Shown here: one piece after another, positions 22,423-35,841 of the stretch
Numbering within the stretch: the stretch's first letter is position 1
Layout: each line of letters opens with the position of its first letter
NCBI RefSeq assembly: GCF_020283565.1
Contig: NC_060062.1
Span: forward strand, 30,998,251-31,062,250
Source of the DNA: Trifolium pratense
Taxonomy: Eukaryota > Streptophyta > Magnoliopsida > Fabales > Fabaceae
Length of the DNA: 64,000 nucleotides
Direction of reading: 5' to 3'
Notes under the pieces: model-generated
Databases searched by the model: none
What the model was told of the DNA's origin: nothing
The model's input: only the letters and a program-made list of their open reading frames with translations
Program-made: the position numbers and the translations under genes

Positions 22423-24889
22423 ATGGCAGGACGCAAACATCACCACCATCATCATCTCACTCGCCGCGACGAACCACGTCTCTCTCATTCCTCCTCCTCT
22501 TCAACCTCCGCCCTCGAAGACCGCATTGACGCCCGCCACCGCGAAATCCAATCCCTCCTCCTCGACAACCAACGTCTCGCCGCCACTCACCTCGCCCTTA
22601 AACAAGACCTATCCGCCACACAGCAAGAGCTCCGTCAACTCTCCGCCGCCGCCGCCGATGTCAAGGCCGAACGTGACGCCGAAGTACGTCGGATCTACGA
22701 GAAATCGCTTAAGATGGATGCCGAGGTCCGCGCCGTTGCCGCCATGAAGTCTGACCTCGATCAGGTGCGGGCTGATGTACGTGAGCTTGCTGCCGCACGG
22801 AAAGAGCTTGCATCGCATTTGCAGTCCATTCAGAGTGATCTAGCTATGGCGCGCAATGATTCGAAACCCTTGCAGGCTATTAAATCTGATATTGAAGCTT
22901 TGCGCCATGAGATTCAATGTGGAAGGTAAAATTAAATTTTCGCTGTGTTTGATTCTTGTGCTGTCAATGGCTTTGGATTGTTATTGAATTGAAGCATAAA
23001 ACTTGAAGCTCTTAGATATTGATTGCTGAATATGCATTGGGATCTTTTTTGTTTTGTTTATATGTAGCGTTGTCAAATAGCTGCTATAGCCTATAGCGCA
23101 GTAAAATTTAAACAAATTATTGTTATAATGTGATTGTGATATGCTATTTAGTACAAAGTGTTGTCGAGTCGAATAGCAGCTATGGTCGTGTCGTATGTTT
23201 CACAATCAACTGTCAACAACATTAGTTCTTTGGAGGATGTGTAAATTTTGAACAATTTACTCAGGTGTTCCAAACTAAAAAGTAAATAAGACAGATGAAG
23301 TATTTTTTTTAACTAATTTTCTTATAATAGTTAGTTATGAAGCATTGATACAAAAACAATACTGAGGAGAACACGACCCTGACACGTAGGCATGATAATA
23401 ATTTAATCAAATAGAAGTGATTGAAAGTACCTACATACGTCGATGTCGTGTGTGTGTGTTGGACACTATCACTGACAGATGTCAAACACTGACACACGTC
23501 GGACACCAGATATGGTACAGTGATAACTTATTCTATTTATACCATTTTAAATAAAATTTAACAATCAATTGAAATAAATGTATATATGAAAATGAATCGA
23601 ACCTCAGACCTCAAGAGGAGCACACTCCCAGGTCCCAAGCCAATACCAATGCACCAACCCAAGTGGGTTTATCTCTCATATTCTTTGCTTGCTCTGTTTT
23701 CTAATATTGAATCCTGCACTCAGTTCAGTTGCTTATCAAACTAACCAAAACAAGATTTAATTTGAACATCTAGATGTTGAAAATGCAAACCTCCCTATTG
23801 ATCCCAACTCTCAAATATAGCCTTCTTTTCTTGTTACAAGAGTCATCTTTCCTGCGCCGTGTCATATCATATGCTAGGGAAAAAGTCAATGTGAAAACAT
23901 TGATCATGTTTTAATTTCAATTTGGGCATATTTTAACTTTAACTCACTGATGCATGTAGGAGTGCTATTGAATTTGAAAAACAGACACATGCGAATAACC
24001 TTGAGCACAAACGGGTAATAGACAACAATATGATCATTATGACCCATGAGGTTGAAAAATTACGCGCTGAGCTAGCTAATGCAGAAAAGAGGGCCAGGGC
24101 TCCTATGGTTGCTACTGCTGCAAACCCAAGTAATTTGACTTTCTTGTTCATTCACCTTGAAGTGCTTACTTAATAATACAACAGAAATATAAATTGAGAC
24201 TTCCATTGAAATTTGTGTTCTGAATCTGTGGAGTTGTTTCTATGCAGGTCCTGGATATCATGCAAACAATCCTGATATGGGGTTTGGTGGAATCACATAC
24301 CCTCCTGATTCTTATAGCATGCATCAGGTATGTTGCATTTACTCCCTAATTATGTTTACTTTTTATGTGATTAATTGAATCTCAAAGTAATTATGTCATT
24401 AAACTATGTGATAAACATTGTTTTTTAGTAATGAATGAAAAATATTGCAATGTTCGTTAACATAATTTATCTGAAGAGAAGAGACATACTAAACCTAGTT
24501 CTGAGAAGACATAGGTAAATTTACAAGATATTAGCAGCTAGTAAGCTCTGTTCCCTCAATGTAGACGATTTTCCTTCGTGTCTTTTCTTTCTTCCTATTT
24601 TTTTAGTCATCTTATTTCTTGTAAAGAGAAATTTTCTCCCTATTCATACGCAGAGGGCTTCGCTGCTAAATTAATGTATGCATGAAAATGAGATATATTA
24701 TTTTCATATTGGATAGTGTTCTCGTTCCCAATCTCACGAGACATCTATAAAATAATGATTGCCAGATGAATAATTTGAATCTACAAACCTTTTCAGATCC
24801 AAGCTGGGGTTGAAGTTCATCCACAATATGCATATGGTGCAACATTACATCACCCCTATGACCTTCAACAACCACAAGGGCCAAGATAG
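22423..24889 (+). CDS. FLX-like coiled-coil protein (FLX-LIKE 1 type), complete, four exons
   Basis: Predicted 281-residue protein of the FLX/FLL family. FLX of Arabidopsis acts with FRIGIDA to promote FLC transcription; FLX-LIKE members are less studied, so the role here is inferred from family only. Exons: 22,423-22,925; 23,960-24,129; 24,248-24,327; 24,797-24,889. The N-terminus is histidine- and serine-rich (GRKHHHHHHLTRRDEPRLSH). It is followed by a long heptad-bearing coiled coil (about residues 30-210; EIQSLLLDNQRLAATHLALK, then ANAEKRARAP). The C-terminal tail is tyrosine/proline/glycine-rich (GFGGITYPPDSYSMHQ). The start is the ATG at 22,423; an in-frame GTG just upstream is not a plant start. 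Intron 1 holds a SINE remnant. Confidence 0.88.
23588..23668 (-). mobile_element. tRNA-derived SINE remnant in intron 1 of the FLX-like gene
   Basis: On the minus strand a box-A-like TTGGTGCATTGGTAT precedes a box-B-like GAGGTTCGATTC by about 50 bases. No acceptor stem or anticodon arm can be formed, so it is a SINE piece rather than a tRNA gene. Confidence 0.5.
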
Positions 24890-27192
24890 GCTTTCATCTA
24901 TGCTTTATTTTATGTAAGTGAGAGGAAGAGAATGTGACATTGTAACATATCGTGAACATTCCCTCACCCCGAAATCATCTATTCATTAACTTCTTAATGC
25001 TTATTACTTTGCTGATAGTTGAAAATGGTATAGATCCATATGTATGTATATATATTCTTAATTTTGCATGAGCAACCATAATCTTTTGGTTGCTGTGAAG
25101 TAGAAATGCTAGAGCTAACAACATTGTTATTGTTCTTCTAACTCCCTTTACATTTCTCTAAATTGGCCAACTTTATGCTCATCAACTTTCAATATTTGGC
25201 AGTTATCGTCTCTATTTTCTTGTTTGTACGTGGGTAATCCCAACTGCAACGAGTAAACTGTCTTGAAACTTATGTTATCATTCTATCTTCTGCATGTACA
25301 TTGGTGAGGTAATACTGTATATGATAACCAGACATGGTCTTCTACTATGGAAACAAATGCTATTCTTGATTTTTTTTTTTTTTTTTTACTGTAGCTATTC
25401 TTAATGTTTTCTCTTAACAATTAGTTGCTTTTGGGCAAAGGGTAAATATTGAAAAGTTTGAAGTTTCCTTTAGCTGAAATGTGTTTGATAAATCAGAGGA
25501 ATCTCATAATAGATACCTAGACTTGTTTATTGTTTTTGGAAGGTATAAAAGGTGGGTAGGGATTGTCTACGTTTAGATTCAATGTCGGTGACTTGGTGTC
25601 TATCTATCTCTTAATCAATTTTCATCTCTCGTCTAAATAATTTTAATCGACAACCTATTTTTTAAATACACCAAGTCACCAAAGTAAACAAACAAAAATG
25701 TTATAGAATCCTTTTCCGAAAAAGGTTGTCCATTTCATTGTTAACTTCAGTGTGGAAGAAATCAAGGGTTGGAGAGAAAATAGTCTCTCTAGGACAAGAA
25801 AATAAGTCCTTATGAAAGCAGTGATGCATGCCACTCTTAGAGGGTTGCATGCAAATAGATAGAATCTATGGTAGCTAAGTTTTATGGGGATCATAGAATT
25901 TTTTTTGAACAATGGGGGTCATAGAATTTGAAAGGGCTAAACCAAAATATGAAGAGGGGCAAAGGCTTTTGGGGATTAGTCTCTTCAAGAAAGCTTTACT
26001 TGACAAACATCATTGGCTGTTAGATGACAAATCCTTGATGAGAAGAATTTTCAAGAGCCGCCACCACTCAAGAGTTCCTTTCATGGAGGCAAGTGTGGAA
26101 TTCCAACCATTGAAAACTAACGGTCATGAAAATGACCTAAATTAATATAGATTTAAAGCTAAACAATATAATTGATATATGAAGTTACTAAAAGTTCAAC
26201 TATTGCTTTTCCAAACATGAATACTTTTTTCCTGAAGAATTTTCAAACAAGAATATTATAAGTAAGACACAATTTTTAGGCGCACACACATCAATCAAAA
26301 AAAATAATTGGCAAATATATTTGTCACATCAATTAATATCAATTCAATTATTTTTTCTTTAATTTTATTTACTTATTGTGAGTGTGCCTAACAAATCATT
26401 ATTTGGGCGTGTGCTCATATAAGTATTTATCTGGTGTAGTATGAATTGTAAGAGGTTTGAGGTATCGTAAATATGTGGTTAGAGGATTGATTGACTCATG
26501 CTTATCAAAATTTATCATTTCACACATTCTATAAATCTTCTAAAAATTAGTCTCTGCATAGTTGTGCTTAGATGATAATTCTCTTCAAATTTATACAATA
26601 AAAAATTCTATTTATTATTAAGTTATGCATAGTAATGTTATGTCTCATATAGATATGAATTGTCCCTATTAGTAATCGAACTCGGGTTCTCCCGAACGAT
26701 TTATTCGTGGAGGAAATTCATTAACCACTTGAGCTCAATGTCTTAGTTTGAAAAATTAGTATTTATAATTGCATACAAACTATACCCAATATCGAATGAA
26801 TGAACCATCTCAATTTTTTTTTTGATAAGCAATGAACCATCTCAATTAATTAACTTCATTATTCGAATAACTCCTATACTTTACTTTTTTTTTTACAGCA
26901 TCCTATACTTTACATGTTGACTAGTTCTAAAAACGATTAAAATAATAATAAAATTATTAATTCAACTATTTTAAAACATCTTTATTAAACCTTTCTACAC
27001 ACAAAAGTTCCTCTTTTATGGGAAACTATTTTCTTTAATAATGTATATGTACCCTACACAAATTGTCACATATATAATGTCCTTATATCATTGTAATGGC
27101 ACGAACATTATTATGCAAAATATAAGAACCAAAAGGTAGAAAGAAAAAAAAATCAGAGATAGAGAGAGAAAAACAACTTTGCAAAAGATAAG
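24890..27192. other. Intergenic between the FLX-like and CCT genes
   Basis: AT-rich sequence with poly-T near 25,371-25,387. Open frames at 25,676-25,912 (minus) and 25,912-26,145 (plus) carry no recognised motif. At about 26,655-26,745 (minus) a SINE-like pair of GAGCTCAAGTGGTTAATGA and GAGTTCGATTAC is visible. The last 60 bases before the CCT gene are purine-rich (agagatagagagagaaaa), a common plant 5'-UTR texture. Confidence 0.45.
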
Positions 27193-28608
27193 ATGATATA
27201 CACTTCATCCCTTAGAAGTCCAAAGAAAGAAGAGCATGAAGTACCACAAATTATCACTCCAACACTACCAAACTTCAACAAATCTTACACTCGTGAAGAT
27301 TTCTATATTTTCGACGAACTTGAAGAGTACTTGAACGAAGAAGACGAACAAAAGTTATCGCCACAAAACACTTGTAATAGTAGTATTGAGGTTCATTGGG
27401 ATTTAATGGAATGGGAGGAATTTTCCTTTGTTGAAGGGAAATATGAGAACATAAGCAAATGTAATATTGATGAGAAGAAGATTATAAAGAGAGAAAATTA
27501 CAATGATGGATTTTGGGAAGTGGATGATGAAAAGAGTGTGGCTTTGAATTTGAATTTGAACTATCAAGAGGTTTTGGATGCATGGTCTGACCGTGGTTCA
27601 CTATGGGCTGATGATTGTTCTCTTAATTCATTGTCCTCTTCCAATAATTGCTCCTATGTTAGTACTCATTATCCTATCCAATCTTCACTTGCATATATAT
27701 TATTTTCTTATGTTTAATGCAAATGTTTGCACATCTAAGAAGCTATTGCAATATTAGTCTTTCTTATACTATATTTAATTTTTTTTTTGAAACATACTAT
27801 ATTTAAAATTGGTGACTGTATTTGTAAAAAAAGTTGAATTATCGAAGAAAATGGTGACGAATTTTGCTAATAATTTAGCACTCTTTATAATTTTTATAGA
27901 GTCGTCAAATACATCAAGACTTTATCCGCAGGTATCAATTAAGCGCTTTGTCGAAATATTTTTTTAGATGATGATTTTGTGTTGCTCTCTACGATATTTT
28001 CAAATCAATAGATTTTATACTATGTTAATTTGAACTAGTTCGATTTGTTTAATTAAATTTAATTTTTGTTGATAATTAATGTTTTTGTTAATGCTTTTTA
28101 GAGAACTTGATTTAGTAATAAAGAAATAGTTAGCATTTAATAGTATTAGTGATTGATAATGTAATATTTTTTTTGCAACTCCAAAGTTATTTATTTATTT
28201 GAATTCTCACTTGAAAGTGAATTTATTTACTAGAATTATTAGATTTTAGTTTGAATCTCATTAAAATTAAATATGAATTATGATATACTCCTTGTAAATA
28301 TATATATATTTTTTGTTTAGATGGGAGAAGTGCCAATATTGGAAGAAGAAAGAGCAAGAAGAGAAGCAAGTGTTCTTAGGTACAAAGAAAAACGTCAGAA
28401 CAGATTGTTTTCCAAGAAGATAAGATACCAAGTTCGGAAATTAAACGCTGATAAAAGACCAAGAATCAAGGTCACACTTTTTGAATAATAATTTTTTGTT
28501 TTTTTTATTTTCCATTAGGTTTTTGCAACATTATGGTCATTTTGTTTTGTAATGAAAACACTTTTTGTGATATTTTGGTTGTAGGGACGCTTTGTGAAGA
28601 GACACTAA
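27193..28608 (+). CDS. CCT-motif family (CMF) protein, complete, three exons
   Basis: Predicted 212-residue nuclear regulator with a single C-terminal CCT motif and no B-box or response-regulator domain, which places it in the CMF group. Exons: 27,193-27,657; 28,321-28,470; 28,585-28,608; GT..AG with phase 0 joins. The CCT motif runs through [20 protein letters not shown] and [19 protein letters not shown] to FVKR, very near the C-terminus, and is split by the last intron after RIK. The N-terminal half is acidic ([14 protein letters not shown]) with tryptophan-rich patches ([21 protein letters not shown]) typical of CMF proteins. CCT motifs bind NF-YB/NF-YC dimers and DNA; roles range from flowering to sugar responses, and this member's role is not decidable here. 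Confidence 0.88.
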
Positions 28609-29426
28609 AGGTCACTCAGTCAAGAGAAATATCTCAATCCCAAAATATCTTCCAAAAATATCTAAGGCCACTCCTCTACTTGTATTTTTAATTATATTTT
28701 AATATATTTTTGTATTTATCCATTCAAATTATCTTTCTCTTCCTAAAGAATTGGAAGAGAATGAATTCAACTAACGATATATATCTACTTCTAAATTCTA
28801 ATATATGGATCAAATTCCTTATGATTTTTAAATTGGATTTTCATTCTTGAGTCGCCAATTATTTTATTAGGTCTACTTGTTAATTTTGCTGTCTCAAAAG
28901 AGTGTGGTTTATAATTGTCACATAGTGATGGACTTATAATCACAAAATTCATTGGTGGACAATGTAGCATAGTAGCTACAATGCTACATTTACATGGGTA
29001 TAAGCCTAAAAAAATAATTAGGTACACATTAATCAAATAAGTGTAGTTTACTTATTTATAAAATATATATTATTTAATTTATTTTTCTTTTATTTTTTCA
29101 TATTTATGCATGTGTACGAGCTTAAATCCATTTTATTTGTGATCGTATCTAAGTTACAATTGTTCTGTAGCATAGTACCTTCTATTTTAATAACAAAGTT
29201 AGATTTATGATTTTTGAAAGTAGAAAATCCAAATCCATTTTATATGGAATAGAAGCAAATTAATAAAGTGACCTCACTGGTCAAGATTTAATTTAGTTCA
29301 AAATTCAAGTATATAATCTAAAAAAGGGAGTTATTAATTTGTTGTTGATGTGGTTGTCATCGTAATCGTCATCATCAGTTATATACGAAGTAATAAATAT
29401 CACTTTGTAAGGTCATGGTTTTAAAT
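28609..29426. other. Intergenic, 3' flank of the CCT gene
   Basis: AT-rich; no gene, RNA or repeat end recognised. Confidence 0.5.
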
Positions 29427-29770
29427 ATAAGTAAGAGTCGTGCTATATACAACGAAAGATTTCGCTCGTGAAATTTCACGAATTGCAGTTTACTGTATAT
29501 TTCACTTATATTTCTCTAAGTTATTGAATACTGAAAACAACTTTGCAACTACGCTGCTATTTCTCTCTCTGTACAAAACTACAAACCCTTCACTTTTGGG
29601 CAACAAAATAGATCTAACCAGATTCATCTTCTTCTTGTTGCTTTGGTCCTACAATTTTGGAGCAGATTTGCATTTATCTTTGAAGAGGAAACACTTAATT
29701 TTGTGCCAAATTGAAGTGATGGAGAAATAGATTTCTCAGATGAGAAAAATGGTAGTTTATGAGTGATTTT
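29427..29770. repeat. X repeat, copy 1, left half (split by element A)
   Basis: Starts TATAAGTAAGAG.CGTGCTATA followed by GCTCGTGAAATTTCACGAAT. The same 650-bp unit is complete at 40,286-40,945 and 56,691-57,345. It is cut at GAGTGATTTT where element A entered; the right half resumes at 39,958. A 90-codon open frame inside is shared by all copies but looks like a by-product of repeat sequence. Confidence 0.8.
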
Positions 29771-30813
29771 TGTTGGGTTTTTGTATATTGGCTACATTTT
29801 GCAAAAACATATTTCAGCCAAGTGTTGAGACAAGTGTGCTGACCCCAAGTGTTGTGACAAATGTTGGGACACTTTGGAACAACACCTGACTCTGTTCCTG
29901 CGCGCGCCAGCTAAGGTGTTATTATTTTCTACGCAATCTTTTGAAGATCTGTTTGAAGAATTTGTTCAAGGTATCTTGCAGAAGAAGGCGCACGTGTTTA
30001 ATGTGATTCAGAAGGCAGCTAAACCCTAGTTTTATTTTCCAAAGAAATTATATTTTTGGAAAATATATTTTTGCGGTTTCAAAAATATAACTATTGTTTT
30101 CAAAAATATATCACTGCTGCCGCAATTCTAGAAGCCCTAATTTTGTCTTGAAGCCCAAGTCGTTCTACTACTATAAATACGAAGGCAAGCATATGGTTTC
30201 AAGCATCTAAAATCGTGTTCTTACAAAGCATGTGTTTTAGGGATTTTAGAGTGTTAATTGTGAGCCTTTCTTGTGTCTCATTGATGCAAGCTTAGGACCT
30301 GAGTGTTATTGAGTTGTAAGTGTGAACTTCTCCTAAGCTTTGAAGTACGGAGATTGTTCTATTGTGTTGTGTGGTTTACTCGCAAGCTTTTAAGCAAGAG
30401 TGAATCCTAGTTTTTAGGAGTGTGTCTCCAATCGTTGTAATCGTCTGAGTTGAATAGCAGCGCTGTCTGTGTTGCTAAGGTAGGAATTGGGACGGGGTCT
30501 CATATCTAGGAGTTCCTAGGTAGAAGGGTCATTGGGTAGTGATTAAGTGAGAAGTTGTAAACGGGTGAGTTTAACTTCGAAGTAATACTGCTGATAGTGG
30601 ACTTCATTCCTGGATTGGTATCCCCCAGAGTAGGCTTTAGGCTGAACTGGGTTAACAACTCTTGTGTGTTATTTACTTTACTGTTTGTATTGTTTTATGT
30701 TATTTGCTCTGTTTATAGACAAGTGTTGGCGCACCAGTAACAACATCTGTCTACAACAGACAAGTGTTGCTACACCTTGAGCAACACCTGTCCACTGTGT
30801 GCCAGGAATTTCA
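29771..30813 (+). repeat. Element A 5' LTR
   Basis: Begins TGTTGGGTTTTTGTATATTG and ends CCAGGAATTTCA. A TATA-box-like CTACTATAAATACG lies near 30,167-30,180 and is the likely U3 promoter. The U3 start and the R/U5 end are rich in an 'acaagtgttg' motif that recurs over the element. Confidence 0.95.
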
Positions 30814-30814
30814 A

Positions 30815-30827
30815 TTGGCATCAGAGC
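30815..30827 (+). promoter_or_regulatory. Element A primer-binding site
   Basis: TTGGCATCAGAGC starts two bases after the LTR and matches the usual plant Copia site complementary to the 3' end of initiator tRNA-Met (canonical TGGTATCAGAGC, one change). Confidence 0.9.
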
Positions 30828-30882
30828 AGGCACCCTGTTCTGAATTTTAGGGTGAGCTCCAGGGAAATCGTTTCTGGCAAGG

Positions 30883-33800
30883 ATGGACAAAGAAGGAGGT
30901 TTTGTTACCAGACCACCTCTTCTGGTTGGTGCTTCAAACTATGACTATTGGAAGTCCCGCATGATGGCCTTTCTAAAACAAATTGATAGCAAGACATGGA
31001 AGGCAGTGCTGAGAGGGTGGACTCCACCTGTGAAGATGGACAAAGATGGTAAACCAACTTTTGAGTTGAAATCTGCTGAAGAATGGTCCAAAGAAGAGGA
31101 TGAGCTTGCTCTTGCAAACTCAAAAGCATTATATGCACTATATAATGGTGTTGACAAACACATATTCAGACTCATCAAAAAGTGTGTCTCTGCTAAGGAA
31201 GCTTGGACAATTCTTGAGACTGTTCATGAAGGTACCTCTAAAGTGAAGTTGTCAAAGCTACAACTCCTAACAACTAAGTTTGAGAATCTAAGAATGAATG
31301 ATGATGAAACCATTCAGGATTTTCACATGACCATACTTGATTTTGACAATCAATTTGATGCCTTGGGTGAAAAGATACCTGAAGAAAAGCTGGTAAGAAA
31401 AATGCTTAGGTCTTTACCTAAGAAGTTTGACATGAAAGTCATAGCTATAGAAGAAGCAAAGGATATCACAGATATGAAGCTAGATGAACTAGTTGGTTCA
31501 CTACAAACCTATGAGGTAGCTACAAATGAAAAGATGGATAAGAAAAACAAGAGCATTGCTTTTGTCTCGAATGCTGAGGAAGAAGATCAACAGAGTGACA
31601 CAGAATCTGAACAAAGCATCTCTGATGCAATGGTTCTTCTGGGAAAACAATTTAATAAGGTGCTAAAGAGAATGGACAAACGCTCTAAGACAGGTGCAGC
31701 TGACATTGGTCGCAACACTTACAGGAATTTCAGAAAACCTGTAACAGATGAGAAATCAGCTCCAAATAAAGGTGTTCAGTGCCATGAATGTGAGGGGTTT
31801 GGTCACATCAGAAGTGAATGTGGAACCTTTCTGAAGAAACAAAAGAAGGGGTTAACTGTAACTTGGTCAGATGAGGATTCTGAAGGAGAAGCTGATACTG
31901 CAAAAGCTATACATGTATTGACAAGTGTTTGCACATCTGACACTGAATCATGTGAAGAAGAACTAACCTTTGATGAGCTTGCTGAATCATATAAAAAGCT
32001 GTGTCTGAAGAGTGCAGAAGTCTGCAGAGTCTCTGAAGAGCAAAAAGAGACAATCACTAAGTTGCAAACTGAGAAAGCTGCTAACTTGTCAAGAATCTCT
32101 GAATTTGGTACTAAATGGGAAGATAGTTTAAAGATCATTGAGCAACAGAAGGCAACTATCATCAACTTAGAAGCTGACAAGATCAAACAACTGACTGAGA
32201 TAGCCCATCTGAATGAAGAGGTAACTGAATTAAACTCTCATCTTGAGAATTTAAAGAAGCATGTTCTTAGGCTATTCAAAGGAAGTGATCTAGATGAAAT
32301 CCTAGAAACTTTGCCTGCCCCTAGTAGATCCAAAACAGGCATTGGGTATGAATACAAAAATGTTAATAGGATTATGGATTACAACAAAGAAGGGAAATTT
32401 TTGCCTGAGTTGAGTAAACAACCGTCTCCAAAAATGCATGACAGGATGTCGCCACACCTGTCTCCTAGACAGCAGAGACAAGTGTTGCCACATGTGGCAC
32501 CACATCAGCAAAGATGGCAGAGACCTAGGTTTATACCTAGACCAAGAAGCAGGTACCATTCATGGAGATGTCATCACTGTGGAAGAAAGGGGCACATAAG
32601 GCCTTATTGCTACAAACTGTATGGTTATCCAAGTGAAATTCCACAAGAATCTGATCAGTCCATCACTAAAACAAAGATGGAATGGAAGCAAAAAGATGAT
32701 GCAACCAATACCAAGGAGTATACAGCTGAAAGCAGTGGGAAAAGTCTGATTGCCCATACATCTCTCAGAGCATCATCAAAAGAAGATTGGTATTTTGATA
32801 GTGGCTGTTCCAGACACATGACTGGCGTTGAAAAATATTTAAAGGAAGTAAAATCTTATGCCATAAGTTTTGTGACATTTGGAGATGGAGCAAAGGGGGA
32901 AATCAAAGGTATTGGAAGACTTATTGACCATGGTCTACCAAAACTTGAAAATGTTCTCCTTGTAAAAGGACTAACTGCCAATCTAATCAGTATAAGCCAA
33001 CTATGTGATCAAGGCATGAAAGTCAACTTTACAAAAAATGAATGTCTGGTCAGCAATAATGAAGGAGACATCCTTATGAGGGGTGTTAGATCAAAAGACA
33101 ACTGCTACTTGTGGATCCCTCTTGAAGAAGGTAATGTATCTACATGTCTCTTAACTAAAAATGAAGAGGTTAAGCTGTGGCATCAAAAATTAGGACACCT
33201 TAACCTGAAGAGCATGAAGAGAGTCATATCAGAAGAAGCTGTCAGAGGACTACCTAGCTTACAGATACAGGAAGGCAATATCTGTGGTGAATGTCAGATT
33301 GGGAAGCAAACCAAAGTGTCGCACCAAAAGTTGCAACACTTGTCCACCTCTAGAGTTCTTGAATTACTACATATGGATCTGATGGGGCCCATACAAGTTG
33401 AGAGTCTTGGAGGTAAGAAATATGTTCTTGTTATTGTTGATGACTTCTCTAGGTATACTTGGGTGAATTTCATTAGGGAAAAATCTGAGACTTTTGAGGA
33501 ATTCAAAAATCTTTGTGTACAACTTCAAAAGGAGAAAGACTGTGGTATTGTAAGAATCAGAAGTGACCATGGTAAGGAGTTTGAAAACTCTAAATTTGCT
33601 GATTTTTGTGCTGCTGAAGGAATAATTCATGAATTCTCTTCACCAATTACACCTCAACAAAATGGTGTGGTTGAAAGAAAGAATAGAACCTTACAAGAAT
33701 CAGCTAGAGTAATGTTGCATGCCAAAAATGTTCCTTACAAGTTCTGGGCTGAAGCCATGAATACAGCATGTTACATTCACAATAGAGTAACATTAAGGAA

Positions 33801-35826
33801 AGGTACTGCTACAACATTGTATGAACTATGGAAGAATAGGAAGCCTACTGTGAAGTACTTCCATGTGTTTGGGTCAAAATGTTATATTCTGGCAGATAGA
33901 GAACCTAGGAGAAAATTGGATCCCAAAAGTGATGAGGGGATATTTTTAGGTTACTCAACCAACAGCAGAGCGTACAGGGTTTTTAACTCCAGAACAAGAA
34001 CTATGATGGAATCAATTAATGTTGTTGTTGATGACAGTGATACAACAAGTACAGATCCAGCTGAAGAGACAGATGTCATAACACCTGTCCCAACACCTGA
34101 TGATGATCAAACTGAACCTGAACCTGATCAACATTCTGAGTCTACTACAGAGGTTCCTAGACCAAACAAGGGACCATCTACTAGAACACAGAAGAATCAT
34201 CCTCTGGAACTTGTCATTGGAAATCCAAATCAAGGAATTGCAACAAGAAGATCAAAAGAAGCAATCTCCAATTCATGTTTCATATCAAAGATTGAACCAA
34301 AGAATGTTAAAGAAGCTTTGACTGATGAATACTGGATCAATGCTATGCAGGAGGAACTAACTCAGTTCAAAAGAAGTGAGGTATGGGATCTAGTACCTAG
34401 ACCAGATGGTATAAATGTTATTGGTACAAAGTGGGTGTACAAGAACAAAACTGATGAAAATGGTGATATTACTAGAAATAAAGCCAGACTTGTAGCACAA
34501 GGATACACCCAGATAGAAGGAGTAGATTTTGATGAGACTTTTGCTCCAGTTGCTCGCTTGGAGTCCATAAGATTACTCTTGGCTGTGGCATGCATTTTGA
34601 AATTCAAGCTATATCAAATGGATGTAAAAAGTGCATTCCTAAATGGCTATCTAAATGAAGAGGTATATGTTGAGCAACCAAAAGGGTTTGTAGATCCAAG
34701 CTTTCCTAACCATGTTTACAAACTAAAGAAAGCACTTTATGGATTAAAACAAGCCCCTAGAGCATGGTATGAAAGGTTGACTGAATTTCTTGTCAGCCAT
34801 GGATACAAGAAGGGTGGTAATGATAAAACCCTATTTGTAAGAGAAGAGAAAGGGAAGCTAATGATAGCTCAGATATATGTGGATGATATTGTATTTGGTG
34901 GAATGTCGCGACAAATGGTGGAACACTTTGTGCATCAAATGCAATCTGAATTTGAAATGAGTCTTGTAGGTGAGCTAACTTATTTTTTAGGTCTTCAGGT
35001 CAAACAAATGGAAGACACCATATTTATCTCTCAAGAAAAATATGCAAGAAACATTGTGAAGAAATTTGGTATGGAAGGTGGTAGTCACAAAAGGACACCT
35101 GCACCTACACACTTGAAGCTTACCAAAGATGAGAAAGGGGTTGATGTGGATCAAAGTCTCTATAGAAGTATGATTGGAAGCCTACTATATCTCACAGCTA
35201 GCAGGCCTGATATCATGTTTGCAGTTGGAGTTTGTGCTAGATACCAATCTGAACCCAAGATGAGTCATCTGACTCAAGTAAAGAGGATCTTCAAATATGT
35301 CAATGGCACATGTGGCTATGGAATTCTATACTCTCATGGTAATGATTCTACCTTAATTGGATATTGTGATGCAGATTGGGCTGGAAGTGCTGATGATAGA
35401 AAGAGCACCTCTGGTGCATGTTTCTTCTTAGGAAACAATCTAGTATCTTGGTTTAGTAAGAAGCAAAATAGTGTGTCTCTATCAACAGCTGAGGCAGAAT
35501 ATATAGCAGCTGGGAGTAGTTGCTCTCAATTGTTATGGATGAGACAAATGCTGAAAGAGTATAGTGTGGAGCAAGATGTCATGACACTTTACTGTGACAA
35601 TCTGAGTGCTATAAACATTTCTAAAAATCCTATTCAACATAGTAGGACTAAGCACATTGATATACGTCATCATTTTATAAGAGAGCTTGTAGAAGAAAAA
35701 ATTGTTACACTTGAGCACATTGCATCTGAAGAACAGTTAGCAGACATTTTCACTAAGGCGTTAGATGCAAGTCAATTTGAAAATTTAAGAGGCAAACTTG
35801 GAATTTGCCTTTTTGAAGACAAATAG
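30883..35826 (+). CDS. Element A Gag-Pol polyprotein (intact)
   Basis: This 1,647-residue single frame has gag of the UBN2/Copia type (start [20 protein letters not shown]). A CCHC knuckle [14 protein letters not shown] sits near residue 300, a coiled-coil-rich spacer at about 365-460 and a second knuckle [14 protein letters not shown] near 563. The aspartic protease has its DSG in [11 protein letters not shown] (about 638). The GAG-pre-integrase start HQKLGH lies near 767. The integrase D,D,E residues are in HMDLMGP, SDHGKEF and [10 protein letters not shown] (about 830-930). RT has YVDDIV (about 1,331) and RNase H has CDADWAG and AEAEYIAA (about 1,495-1,540). All catalytic signatures are present. 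It makes the particle and copies RNA into integrated DNA. It stops at a UAG in a readthrough-type context before the next ORF. The second CCHC knuckle is less usual. Confidence 0.95.
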   Translation: MDKEGGFVTRPPLLVGASNYDYWKSRMMAFLKQIDSKTWKAVLRGWTPPVKMDKDGKPTFELKSAEEWSKEEDELALANSKALYALYNGVDKHIFRLIKKCVSAKEAWTILETVHEGTSKVKLSKLQLLTTKFENLRMNDDETIQDFHMTILDFDNQFDALGEKIPEEKLVRKMLRSLPKKFDMKVIAIEEAKDITDMKLDELVGSLQTYEVATNEKMDKKNKSIAFVSNAEEEDQQSDTESEQSISDAMVLLGKQFNKVLKRMDKRSKTGAADIGRNTYRNFRKPVTDEKSAPNKGVQCHECEGFGHIRSECGTFLKKQKKGLTVTWSDEDSEGEADTAKAIHVLTSVCTSDTESCEEELTFDELAESYKKLCLKSAEVCRVSEEQKETITKLQTEKAANLSRISEFGTKWEDSLKIIEQQKATIINLEADKIKQLTEIAHLNEEVTELNSHLENLKKHVLRLFKGSDLDEILETLPAPSRSKTGIGYEYKNVNRIMDYNKEGKFLPELSKQPSPKMHDRMSPHLSPRQQRQVLPHVAPHQQRWQRPRFIPRPRSRYHSWRCHHCGRKGHIRPYCYKLYGYPSEIPQESDQSITKTKMEWKQKDDATNTKEYTAESSGKSLIAHTSLRASSKEDWYFDSGCSRHMTGVEKYLKEVKSYAISFVTFGDGAKGEIKGIGRLIDHGLPKLENVLLVKGLTANLISISQLCDQGMKVNFTKNECLVSNNEGDILMRGVRSKDNCYLWIPLEEGNVSTCLLTKNEEVKLWHQKLGHLNLKSMKRVISEEAVRGLPSLQIQEGNICGECQIGKQTKVSHQKLQHLSTSRVLELLHMDLMGPIQVESLGGKKYVLVIVDDFSRYTWVNFIREKSETFEEFKNLCVQLQKEKDCGIVRIRSDHGKEFENSKFADFCAAEGIIHEFSSPITPQQNGVVERKNRTLQESARVMLHAKNVPYKFWAEAMNTACYIHNRVTLRKGTATTLYELWKNRKPTVKYFHVFGSKCYILADREPRRKLDPKSDEGIFLGYSTNSRAYRVFNSRTRTMMESINVVVDDSDTTSTDPAEETDVITPVPTPDDDQTEPEPDQHSESTTEVPRPNKGPSTRTQKNHPLELVIGNPNQGIATRRSKEAISNSCFISKIEPKNVKEALTDEYWINAMQEELTQFKRSEVWDLVPRPDGINVIGTKWVYKNKTDENGDITRNKARLVAQGYTQIEGVDFDETFAPVARLESIRLLLAVACILKFKLYQMDVKSAFLNGYLNEEVYVEQPKGFVDPSFPNHVYKLKKALYGLKQAPRAWYERLTEFLVSHGYKKGGNDKTLFVREEKGKLMIAQIYVDDIVFGGMSRQMVEHFVHQMQSEFEMSLVGELTYFLGLQVKQMEDTIFISQEKYARNIVKKFGMEGGSHKRTPAPTHLKLTKDEKGVDVDQSLYRSMIGSLLYLTASRPDIMFAVGVCARYQSEPKMSHLTQVKRIFKYVNGTCGYGILYSHGNDSTLIGYCDADWAGSADDRKSTSGACFFLGNNLVSWFSKKQNSVSLSTAEAEYIAAGSSCSQLLWMRQMLKEYSVEQDVMTLYCDNLSAINISKNPIQHSRTKHIDIRHHFIRELVEEKIVTLEHIASEEQLADIFTKALDASQFENLRGKLGICLFEDK

Positions 35827-35832
35827 CAGTTA
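35824..35832 (+). promoter_or_regulatory. Leaky stop context UAG-CAG-UUA between pol and the envelope-like ORF
   Basis: The Gag-Pol stop is TAG followed directly by CAG TTA, matching the UAG-CAR-YYA readthrough context first known from tobamoviruses. The downstream ORF is in the same frame with no further stop until 38,098-38,100. Soybean SIRE1 is reported to use stop-codon suppression to express its envelope-like protein (recalled), which supports the same use here. Actual suppression is inferred. Confidence 0.8.
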
Positions 35833-35841
35833 CAGCATGTG

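Noticed and set aside
29440..29730. 96-codon plus-strand open frame, repeated at 40,295-40,615 and 56,697-57,017
   Set aside because: It lies inside every X repeat copy, has no protein motif and differs between copies by amino-acid-changing and end-changing variants; best seen as chance openness of repeat DNA.
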